NCBI RefSeq assembly: GCF_910592395.1
Contig: NC_088309.1
Span: 18,046,599-18,110,598, forward strand
Reading direction: 5' to 3'
Source of the DNA: Lineus longissimus
Lineage: Eukaryota > Nemertea > Pilidiophora > Heteronemertea > Lineidae
DNA length: 64,000 nucleotides
Below, piece after piece: positions 54,081 to 64,000 of this stretch. The notes beneath the pieces are model-generated. The model saw only the letters and a list, made by a program, of their open reading frames with translations. It made no database searches and was not told the DNA's origin. Position numbers and translations under genes: made by a program. Position 1 is the stretch's first letter. Each line of letters starts with the position of its first letter.

Positions 54081-55320
54081 GGTGACAGTGTCACTTTCAC
54101 ACCGCAAAAGAAGATACATCGTATTCAGTTCATATGTACTGTTGTATGATGGAAAAGGCCCCTTCCTGCCACAGGTTTGACGTGCATGTAACAAAAGTAC
54201 CAAGATGTAGATGTTTTGTAAGAGATGTCTTGAGAGATGTAATACATACATGGCCACCAGCGCCTTAGTTGCAAAGGTCATAACGCCATAGCAAGCATCT
54301 CAACAGAACTCAACAAGATTAGAGATGCACAATTGAATAGAATGTGTGGGTTTAGCCATATACTTTCCCTTTTATGAACTCTCATAGAAAATACGCTTCC
54401 TGACTGAGGTAATTTGTATCAGCCATGTGGTCTTGACAATATAAAACATGATGTTCTTCAGAGAGGTGTAGGTTGGCTGAATACTGAATGTCCTTTACGT
54501 GATTTCTCAAAATAAACATATTTATTTTCACAGATAGCCTTGGTGGGCGAAATCAACGCTTTCAGTGCTATCAAACCAGACCATGTCCTACAAGACCGTC
54601 CCCTGCACCAGGATTTGCGACAGAACTATTGGCTCGCAGGCACCAATGTCGAGGGAAAACTTTGGGGAACACAGCATGACCTTGAAACGACAAGTCCCTT
54701 CATCTCCGCCACAGGACCGAGGATATAGTTTTAGGCAGGTTGAACACCGAAGAAGAAGAAGAAGTACTATCAATATGACAGCACGTATTCTACCACAAGC
54801 AGCCAACTGAGGCAACACCACAATTTGAATATTCATGAGGCAGAAGGGAATCAAATATCAATTAGCTAGGGGACGCATCCTTTTTAGCGGTGAGTATTTC
54901 ATTTAGACTTGTAATGAAAATAGTACTCCTCAGGGTTGTATGTCCCGAGATTAATCCGAATAGTTTACCAAAATATTTTTTTTTTTAAATAATTAATTTT
55001 TATGCTTCCAGGGCTACCGGGGCAGTTGATTTGTTGTGTTTCGCCCTGAAACTAGCTGATTTTTTCTGAAATCCTGGATGTTCAAATTTATTGGCTCATT
55101 TCGAAATCTAGGTGGCGATGACCTATTTTACTTTCTGTTTCTTAATGATGTTTATACAGGATGCTCATCAATGTCAATGTAGCAACTGTCAACAAGATGT
55201 TTGGAGGTATTAACATGATTTCTAACAACCCTGCCCAAGAGGGACGCACACCAGAAATTCATCAGCTTGTCCTACCTTTTTTGATCCCACCCTGCACCGA
55301 AAACAGCTCACCATACTTTT
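54081..55320. other. Non-coding stretch with a small unassigned frame
   Basis: A plus-strand frame at 54540-54728 (62 codons) has ordinary composition, but I recognise no domain and cannot define splice sites. A (GAA)n stretch lies near 54751. Otherwise AT-rich. Confidence 0.3.
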
Positions 55321-55323
55321 GAT

Positions 55324-55890
55324 ACAGCCACCCTGAGTAGCTCGATGAGCGACAGGTGGCAAGGTGCCAGTGAGAGATGGATGTCTCAGTTGAACCAATC
55401 ATCAGATACCGACGTGACATAATTCTCGATAGTTACCGATACAAAAAACAATAGTTCCTGCCATTGCTTTTCATATTTACCGGACACAGAAAGAGGATTT
55501 AATAATAGAGTGGTATCGAGTTCTCCATTCAAACATAAACATTAAGTTCTTCCAATATGCTGATAAGCAATATTGACCAGAACAAATGTTTTTGTCACAC
55601 CCTGTACAGAAACTTTTGATATTCTATAACCCTTTACAGCCACCCTTAGCAGCTCAATGAGTGACAGGTACCAATGTTGGATGTCTCAGTTGAACCACTT
55701 TATCAGATACCGACATGTAACACAATTCTCGATAGTTACTGATATATAAAGCGATGTCATCACTTTTCTTATTTACTGGACACAGAAAGACAAGTTGATA
55801 ATAGAGTGGTATCGAGTTCTCGCTGCAAACATTGATATCAATGTTCCTCCGTTTCGCCGATAAGAAATATTGGCTGGAACAAATGTTCCA
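55324..55890. repeat. 312-bp tandem duplication
   Basis: acagccaccctgagtagctc (55324) and acagccacccttagcagctc (55636) begin two units sharing ggatgtctcagttgaaccac, ataattctcgatagttac and agagtggtatcgagttctc. Divergence is moderate, with several indels. Confidence 0.88.
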
Positions 55891-56660
55891 TTTCCAGACT
55901 GTCTAAAGGTTCGTCGACTTCTTTGCACTCTTGAACATAAGAGAGGTTAGATGAATTTCCAACTCGGCCCCTCGGCTTCGAGACTGAATTACTGTCGTCT
56001 CAAGACAACGTTAATTGAACTAATTTCAAGATAGACATCAAACTGATGAACCATAGAATACCCAAATATTTTAACTATAGAAGTGTGCATAAGTCACAAA
56101 CTATGGAATCGTATTCCAAGTTGGGAAGGATGGCCACCGACTTGGAATATTACTTCATTATTTCCAAGGTGATTCCAAGTCTGGAGTTTGAAACTTATCT
56201 AAGCCTCTCTATTCAGAGTAACAACTTGTAAATATTCAACTTAAAGTTCCAGATGATCAACTTGAGACTTCTTGTTCAAGACAGATTACCTCAGCTTCCA
56301 GTTTGAGACAGTGTGATCACTTCAATGACAAGGATTGACTATGCTATACAAGACCAATTGGAATCTAAGATGGCAGTTAACTCAAATTATTTATGCACTT
56401 CAGAGTAGAGAAAAGTAGCAAAGCTCTATCAAGTCATCATGCATGAAGATGTAATTTGCACGGACAGGTCATGAGTGTGTTTCATATTATGTGCAAATTT
56501 GAGATATATAAAAAAATTTCAAAAAATAAATGCCTGTTGGACATTTTTAGACACGGCACACCGTCAATTGATTGCTTATTGCATGATAAACACACTTGGC
56601 CACTGGTAAGCTGAGAAATCATTGGGATAGGGTTTCGAGACAAATATCTGACAATTCAAT
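55891..56660. other. Non-coding AT-rich stretch
   Basis: No exon recognised. A local family of cca-agt/ttggaa words (56115-56190) gives weak internal repetition. Confidence 0.3.
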
Positions 56661-56689
56661 AGGATTAATCTGCCTGGGTAGAAACTGCT

Positions 56690-57420
56690 GTCTGTCCCAT
56701 GGCCTTTTAGGCTTCAAATTCCTGACAGAGGGATCAGTTGAAACGTCTTTAGAGACAGGGTGATCAGCTAAGGATTCCAGCACAAGACAGACACCTCGTA
56801 AGGCTATCGGCTCCAGAGAAACAGACAAGGATTTCAGCACCAGACAGACCTTTTGCTACCAGATCCGGAGAAATGGACAAGGATATCAGCACCCAACAGA
56901 CGACTCGTTAGGCTACCAGATCCAGAGAAATTGTTCAGGATTCCTTACATGACGGACAACTTGTTAGGCTACCAGACCCAGAGAAATGGACAAGGATTCC
57001 AGCACAAGACAGACAACTTGTTGGGCTACCAGACCCAGAGAAACAAACCAGGATTACAGCACAAGACAGAGAACTTGTTAGAGAAATGGACAAGGATTCC
57101 AGCGCAAGGCAGACAATTTGTTAGGCTACCAGATCCCGAGAAACAGACCAGGATTCCAGCACAAGACAGAGACCTTGTTAGAGAAATGGACAAGGATTCC
57201 AGCACAAGGCAGACAATTTGTTAGGCTACCAGATCCCGAGAAACAGACCAGGATTCCAGCATAAGACAGAGACCTTGTTAGAGAAACAGACCAGGATTCC
57301 AGCACAAGGCAGACAATTGTTAGGCTACCAGATCCCGAGAAACAGACCAGGATTCCAGCATAAGGCAGACAACTTGTTAGGCTACCAGACCCAGAGAAAC
57401 AGACAGAGTCATCACTTTAA
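56690..57420. repeat. 42-57-bp minisatellite
   Basis: At least ten units built from gctaccagacccagagaaat, ggacaaggattccagcacaa and gacagacaacttgttag, with some units losing the ctaccag block. Open frames of 123 and 85 codons across it encode the repeat (YQTQRN, GFQHKT) and change frame between units, so a protein is unlikely. Confidence 0.9.
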
Positions 57421-59394
57421 GCTCACAGTTCTAGCGAAACTGATCACCCCAATCTTTCAGTTCCACTCAGACTGATGTGTGACACTTCAAGCAGCAGATT
57501 GCATTACAGCTTATCAATGGTGAATGTATATTTCATGTCGGGCGAGATTATCGCCAATCCTGCCAACGGGGATTCATAAGTAATGTCTTGCTCTTCTCAT
57601 CTGATTGAGTTAACACGGTCACCAGGTTCGATGAGTATGGACCACTCTAAGGAACAACAAACTCTTTGTTGACCATTACAACGCATGCACGGTTAATGCA
57701 GTTCATTAGGCGGGAAATGTCAAGACTGTCCACGGGAATCTGTGGAGGATCAACGCCAAATGAAGACATATGTCAGTTTGCTGGTGATCTGCAACAAATG
57801 TGGGTTTGGCTGACATCAATTTGTGTCTGATCTTTGGTAAGGATAGAAGAGAAGTAGATGACATTTCGACTTTTTTTTGCGTTGTACAAATTATACAGGG
57901 AATTGCCTTTTTGTCCAAGATATGCGCACATCCGTGTTGCTTTGTACTAGTGGAGACTCCCTCATGCCATGTCAGCAAGCCCTTCACGTGATGTTGTCAT
58001 GTCACATTCTCAAGCTGTAACAATAGCAATGCTGCTTGAAATCTCATTGACGCCCTGAATCTGTGCAAGGCAGCTTTTTTTACCTGTTGCTTTTTTATCT
58101 GTAGCCTTTTTATGGTAGCCTTTTTCAACTTTTCCCCTGTGCACGTCATGCTAACTTGAGTTTTCTCCAGTGATTATGTATTGTGTATGGAACATGTCCC
58201 TAAACCAGCAATACAGATGATCCATCAAAAGGTTGGGAAGCCTCCCTGTGTCCAGGCTTCCTGCTCCGTCCATCAGTCTACTCATGGCCAACTACAACAT
58301 CATCAAGCGCAATCCCGCTTAGATGATAGGCTGCAACTTTGAACTTCAAGACCACATTGGACTGCAGTCCATCATCATCACGTCTGCATCATCATCCTAG
58401 AATACGTCCATGGGCCCCTCCCTCAGACGCGGAAAACTCCTGGAACATCAGACTCGCCAAAGAATCTACTTGGAGCCATCGACTGGGCACTATGTCACCG
58501 CTCGGTCTCAATATCAAGGACAACAAGTCCTGGTAATTGGAAATCCGCACTAGCTAGCGTATCTACTAACCCTTTGACAAGAGGACCTGTCCTTGCCAAA
58601 ACATCAATTAACCGACAACCAGACCTAGTGTTCCAGCAGAACAAATCATGACTAACAACCTTGAATCCCGAGCATGTCAAGAGTGGACTATCAGGGCTAT
58701 TAGCAAGTCATCGTGGAGAGCCCGGGACAAACACCCAGTCATCAGCAGCAATCTCAAGCCAGCCATTACGGCGGATGATTGACTTGACATTCCATCAGAT
58801 TCTCCTTTAAGGCAATTAATCCGGGTTCTTTGCACTCAAGAAATCACCGGTGTTCCAAAGAGAATTGTTGCCTGTGAGAAGAATTGGACAATCACTTGTG
58901 TATGTGGGATTGCTCATGCCCGTAACTTTCATTAAGCTTGTACAATTAATCAATTATAGGAGAAAAACAACGCTTTTATTCGAATGAATCCAGCATCGCA
59001 AATTTTCGTGTATAAATGATCTGAAAATCCGCTAGGGGAGAATTTTTTAAAGCTCGGTTCTTGAGAATTTAGTAGCATGATGAGGCTGTGAGATGAAGAC
59101 CCTAGGTTCAGAATATCACAGCAATGAGGGTTATAAAGGTAAGTGGATGGTATTTTTGATAACACTCATTATCAACAAGTACAGTATAAAGTAGTGAGTG
59201 GATGAACAATGTCCTATGTCAGGGAGGGAAGGGAAGGGGAAATCACAAGGTAAATACCAATCATCCACTCCAAGGTCTAATGAAGAGGTCAATACCTCTC
59301 ATTAGTATCCCCAGGGTATAGGCCAGCCCACTGGAAGCAGACACCGTCAACAATAGCAGGTAAAGAGAAGGATACCAAATCAGCTTCATTCACA
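57421..59394. other. Unassigned stretch, possible decayed retroelement
   Basis: 58339-58800 has higher GC and a run of short frames (for example 58339-58536) as if a coding element had decayed, but no conserved motif was recognised. The rest is AT-rich. Confidence 0.3.
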
Positions 59395-59615
59395 GAGTTC
59401 TCCACAGGGTTTTCTCAAGGTAGAGTGGTAGCCTTGATTTTCAAGAAGTTTTGCCAGTGTGCAACACAAGGTAGTGTGGCCAGCAATTCGAGGTAGGGTG
59501 CCCTAGAAACCCTTTACAAAATTCTAGTGCAAGGTAGGGTGGCTCTTCCAAGGCAGGGTGGTAAGCTGCTGAGGTAGGGTGGGCCGCTCTGACAAATGGC
59601 CTTGTAGAAAACACT
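59395..59615. repeat. Dispersed repeat with AAGGTAGGGTGG array (copy 2)
   Basis: Starts gttctccacagggttttctc and shares gccagtgtgcaacacaaggt, acaaaattctagtgcaaggt and gggccgctctgacaaatggc with 20650-20960. Fewer copies of the short repeat are present here. Confidence 0.85.
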
Positions 59616-60349
59616 GATTCACTGGACAGAGAGGATGGATACATCAGCAGTTGTATCTTTGAATAATTGATAAAAAACAGACTGACAATGAGGACACACT
59701 GACTCGCTTGTATGCTTTGTCGACAGCATTTTCAGACCAGGGAAAGACACTTCTTGCATTATTTTACTCCTCAATTATAAAAACGGATGCAACCTTTGTT
59801 CTGGTGAGTCAACTTTGGCTATAACTGGGGTATTCAATCTGTTCAGTCAGTGAGATTCGATTGAAAGTGAATTAACAGAATTCAGGTACTCCATTGTTCA
59901 AGATAATTATCTTTATTTTGAAATTGGTCAACATTTATGCCTTGGAATGAAAATAGTGTAAACTCAAAACTCTGCCGGTCTGAACTAACGATGACACTTC
60001 AAGGCTTGTTTCAAATGGCATCCCAACCAATACCCTTCCATCATCGGCATGGACAAGGGTCTCAATCTCGATACCGTGTGAGATCAAAGGAGACAGGAGA
60101 CCACCTGGTCGATATTCGGGACCCTTAGAAAGAGACCAGTACCTCATTAGCTATCTTGAGGACATGTCTACCGCCTTGAAGATTGGATGTGGACACCAGA
60201 GCGTCATGAGAATGTTGAAATGAGAAGGAATAGCTCTATCTAACTGGTCCCTATCATTGAAATATTGAGTCAAGAGCATGTGAGCGCAAAGTTTGCTCAT
60301 TATTGGCTCTTTAGACAATACTTGAGAAAGTTGTGCTGTAGGAGAGAAC

Positions 60350-60500
60350 TGGGCAACCCGAAGGAAACCTATGCTGTCGAAGAGAGTCACCCTCACTATC
60401 ACTTGAGTACACCGGGACCGACTGGGAATCCAACCTGGGACCTCAGAGGTGACAGGCACTGGTGTTACTATTGCACTGCTCTAATCTCCATGTACTGTGG
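60350..60500 (-). mobile_element. tRNA-derived SINE fragment
   Basis: The minus strand has TTAGAGCAGTGCAATAGTAA, then CCCAGGTTGGATTCCCAG (B-box-like), then a downstream tttccttcgggttgccc segment of the kind found in SINE bodies. Confidence 0.45.
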
Positions 60501-60817
60501 AGCTAAGAATTTAAACTGATCATTAGTGTCATTGAAGGCAGTGTACACCTTTGAAGAGTGGGCATGAACACCAGAAAAATCATACTGTCAGTGGTCTGGT
60601 ACTTTGACAGCAGCAACATTTCATCTAAGTACCTTTGCATTCCAAGCAAAAACTAATCCAATGCAGGATGTCACACTCAATAAGAGCCTGAACTCAGATA
60701 CAGTTATTGTATAAAAATATTAAACCTGACATAACGAGAAGGATGATGTCAGATAAGTCATAAATGCTGGATATTGGTGCAACAGCCCCTGCTGTGGCAA
60801 TACCCTGTAACTAATTT

Positions 60818-60985
60818 ACAGTACACCCCCTCTATTAAGGACATTCTCAAATCTGACAAATGATGTCACCAAAAGAGAGGTGTCCTGATTACACAGGACA
60901 AATAGAATGGAAACAACCAATTTTGGACCAAAACTAGCGCCTTAATAATTGAGAGAATGTCCTTGATAAAGAGGTCTCCGCAAAG
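60818..60985. mobile_element. CTCTATTAAGGACAC MITE, full copy
   Basis: acagtacaccccctctatta at the left, agagaggtgtcctgattaca in the middle and gtccttgataaagaggtctc at the right. Confidence 0.78.
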
Positions 60986-61900
60986 ACAGGTTTGTATTAG
61001 ACAGTACTAAGAAACTGTCACAAGTGCCAAAAATGTGCGGCAGTTTATTAAAGACAAAGACACAAAGAGATGTTCACAAAGTGAACTTCTTATTGAAAGG
61101 AAAAGCATTTTTTCAACTACAACAGACTAAGAAAAGATCCAGCTTTGGGCTAGAAATAACCTATTGGTTAAGAAATTCGCAAGGAAGATGTGCCATAATA
61201 GGATATGACAGTGAGGTACTGTAAAGCGCTTAAAATTTCCAAACCGTTTTTTTTCTCTTCAATTCGCCAAAAATATTTGGAAATAAAGTTTCCGCCATTT
61301 TTATTTTGGCAAATTGCAAATTTCTTTTGGATTTTCCATTCGAAAAATATTTTTTTGCAAAGTTATCTGTGAAAAATAGAATGCCCCAACAAATTTGTCA
61401 GTTTGCAGTATAGAGATGACGTAGCATTGGCATTTGCAACCCAATGGGGCCGAGCATTTTTAAATGTTGTTAAAACAACATTTCAGTAAAGCCAAACACA
61501 GTTTTACCATAGATTTGCAACATTTTTTAATTGCAGGCTGTAGAATGACCTAGTAACTCCACCTAGTGCAGTAGTTACGATTCTAACAAGTTTTAACTTG
61601 ACTCTGACAAGGCAAGTTGATCATTTTTCTCTCACTTTTCCCATTATTGGAAATCGGAGAAAGTGGCGATGTTCCACGCGATTACCATTAGAGGAAGCTA
61701 CCAATTGCTGCGAGTGCCGGATATCCGAACGATAGTGTTTTGATCGATCCCACGATCACAGTAAATATGCGAAATGTGGATGATTAACGGGCAAGTGATA
61801 AGCAGGCAACCAATCAAAATGGAAATGAAAGAAGAAAAAGATTGCTGCGCATTATCAGAGTCCTCTGGAGACTTATAGCAACAAATTACTACTATGGAAT
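60986..61900. other. AT-rich non-coding stretch
   Basis: No exon recognised. It contains runs such as ggttttttttctcttc. The 66-codon frame at 61024-61224 has no known motif. Confidence 0.3.
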
Positions 61901-61931
61901 GTTTTTTCTTGCGTAAGACACTTATTGGACA

Positions 61932-62294
61932 ATGAGTACATACATCCCAGGACACGCTGGTCTCAAACTCAATGAGCAGGCGGACAAGTTGGCTGGGGGA
62001 GCGGAACCTTTCGGCGACCTCGTAAAGACTCCTGCAGACGTGGTGTGGACCATTGTGGAGGAGAGCCGGTCCTCGCAGGTGGAGCATCCACCGTCATCGG
62101 CAAAGCAGAGACTTTCAGATGGAGAAATTGCGTGGGGTGAAGGTGGCCGAAGTCAACTCTGGGGCCAGCAAAGGAAGACCAAGACACCACTCCCGATGGG
62201 CCAGGTCACCCAAAGGACCATGGAAAATCTACTTGAGATGATAGAGGGGAGAGGACCAAGGCACTGGCCAGAGTTGTTACTCTCCTGGTGTTAA
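61932..62294 (+). pseudogene. RNase H fragment of a non-LTR retrotransposon
   Basis: STYIPGHAGLKLNEQADKLA matches the end of a retroelement RNase H domain (consensus W-x-PGH-x-G-x-x-x-NE-x-AD-x-LA). The catalytic His and final Asp are present, but the first three acidic motifs and the RT are absent upstream. The downstream sequence is unrecognised. It is a truncated relic, family undetermined. Confidence 0.65.
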
Positions 62295-62699
62295 AGGCAA
62301 GGCAAGGACAATGATTTACATACATTATACCAAGAGTCCATTTCATGAAAATATGGTGTTACACGCCAAAAAGCCTAAAATGAATGCCTTGTTCAAGGTC
62401 ATGCTTTGTCCGATTTTGACAAAGAAAGTGCTTTTAGACACTTCAGGCTCAAGTTTTTGAAGAAATATATAACATTTTGTTCAACTGCTGCATTTTTGGT
62501 GAGAAATCACGAAAACTCCGAGTGCCATTTTCTCATGAAAAAGACTATAGCTTGGTGATGCTGTCCATTGCCGATCGATAGCAATGTTGACGACATCAAT
62601 ATAGTCAACTGACAATTCCCATGGCTTAACTTGAGATAATGGTAATTCTAGCGATTACAGTGAGTATGCAGTAAGTGGCAGTCAGGAGATTTATGCCTT

Positions 62700-63195
62700 T
62701 GTGCTGTCAACAGACAGACTCAAGAATCTGTTCTCCATTTTCTGCAGGTTGTCAGCTGGCAGACTCAAGAATCTGTTCTCCATTTCCTACAGGCTGTCAA
62801 CAGACTCAAGAACCTGCAGTTTGTCAACAGACTCAAGAATCTGTTCTCTATTTCCTGCAGGTTGTCAACAGACTCAAGAATCTGTTCTCTATTTCCTGCA
62901 GATTGTCAACAGACTCAAGAATCTGTTCTCTATATCCAGCAGTTTGTCAACAGACTCAAGAATCTGTTCTCTATTTCCTGCAGATTGTCAACAGACTCAA
63001 GAATCTGTTCTCTATATCCTGCAGATTGTCAACAGACTCAAGAATCTGTTCTCTATTTCCTGCAGGCTGTGAACAGACCCAAGAATCTGTCCTCCATTTC
63101 CTGCAGGTTGTCAACAGACTCAAGATTCTGTTCTCTATTCCCTGTAGGTTGTCAACAGACTAAAGAATCCATTCTTTATTTCCTGTAGCCTAATC
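62700..63195. repeat. 41-bp minisatellite
   Basis: About eleven units of gactcaagaatctgttctct plus atttcctgcaggttgtcaaca, spaced 41 bp in the core (62830, 62871, 62912, 62953) and 45 bp at the start. Since 41 leaves remainder 2 modulo 3 and the unit lacks stops, all three plus frames stay open and give the same repeated peptide, which mimics a gene. Confidence 0.93.
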
Positions 63196-63662
63196 CATTC
63201 TCAATTTCCGAAGTCTGTCAATAGATAAGGAACTATTCTAATATTCCTGCAGGTTCTTTGAGTGAAATCAAAACTCTAAAACTGGTGGGTGAACCTCATT
63301 GACTCGACAATACTTCTCATTAGCATCCGTTGGGGACTTGATCAGCTAATCGGTGCATACACGGTCAACAATAGCTGGTAATAAGAAGGAATCATTTCAA
63401 CTGATTGGAAATTTTAGACTGGCATCCACATCAGGTACTTGAATAATTGATTTAACCTCGGATGTGCTATACATCAGTGAGTGTGATCAAACATACTGGG
63501 TGATATAACACACTGACTAGATTGAATACTCTGTCATATTACAATTAGAAATTATTTTCCCAAACTAGATATGAATTGTCAAACTATAAACTGAGAGGAA
63601 AACACGGAACGAAGACACCAGTAACTTGAAGTGAGGGGTTAGAACTTCACTGCAAATTACGA

Positions 63663-63842
63663 TACAGTCCAAATCACTATTGACATTCGTCCCGCTTCGC
63701 GTCAGTGATGCACGACGTACGGGCAAATAGTGTGCCAATGACGCACCAGTGACGCCCATATCTCTCGATGTTCCAGGTAATTTACGCACGACATTTACGC
63801 AATGACGTGATTCACGGGCGGTCAATTGTGATTTGGACTGTA
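63663..63842. mobile_element. ACAGTCCAAATCACAATTGAC MITE (copy 3)
   Basis: tacagtccaaatcactattg ... caattgtgatttggactgta, 180 bp. Same cttcgcgtcagtgatgcac interior as the other copies. Confidence 0.87.
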
Positions 63843-64000
63843 CGCCATCTTCAAACCCATCTACTTCAAAATGCAAGCTGATAAGTTGTTGACACTTTTG
63901 CAGCAAATGTGACATAAATGCAATCAGACATAACTTGCTCACAACACCCAAGAAAAAATATCATGTCAGTGCTTATCAGAAATCAGACTAATGCATTTAA

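Noticed and set aside
56853-57475. Repeat-containing protein gene (YQTQRN/GFQHKT repeats)
   Set aside because: The frame shifts between units and the DNA is an ordinary minisatellite.

Overview
The window is eukaryotic (metazoan) DNA: coding sequence is split into short phase-matched exons with GT/AG borders, and most of the rest is AT-rich intron or intergenic sequence full of palindromic MITE-like elements, tRNA-derived SINEs and minisatellites. Together with DIRS1-type retrotransposons and a TRPM1/3/6/7-type channel gene, this suggests a marine invertebrate. The species cannot be read from the sequence.

About 5.2-30.5 kb (minus strand) holds the 3' three quarters of a TRPM cation-channel gene. 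I could place 18 consecutive coding exons plus one duplicated alternative exon. Phases agree at every junction and give about 1355 codons. They run from the LSDAT/SLOG ligand-sensing region through the ankyrin-like MHR region, S1-S6, pore, TRP helix and a coiled coil to a kinase-less tail with a TGA stop at 5183-5185. The N-terminal exons were not found; they lie in the upstream intron or beyond 64 kb. The most striking point is a pair of 175-bp exons (10536-10710 and 10327-10501), each encoding S5 plus pore helix and filter. They are 46/59 identical, have the same phase, and are only 34 bp apart, which is the signature of mutually exclusive splicing of a channel pore.

About 35.6-48.7 kb holds two DIRS1-type tyrosine-recombinase retrotransposons, both on the minus strand. 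One complete, apparently intact element (36478-43032) sits inside the recombinase gene of a second, nearly identical element (35603-36477 plus 43033-48691). The joints share the core AATG and there is no longer target duplication. The inner copy has full gag-like, RT/RNase H/methyltransferase-like and tyrosine recombinase frames. The outer copy has a nonsense codon and a 15-bp deletion in gag, and its recombinase is split by the insertion.

From 48.7 to 64 kb I found no confident host exon. The region holds several MITE families, a tandem array of a 136-bp palindromic element, 41-57-bp minisatellites, a 312-bp duplication and an RNase H fragment from a non-LTR retroelement. The first 5 kb is non-coding flank with a TTAA-bounded MITE and a short tandem duplication.
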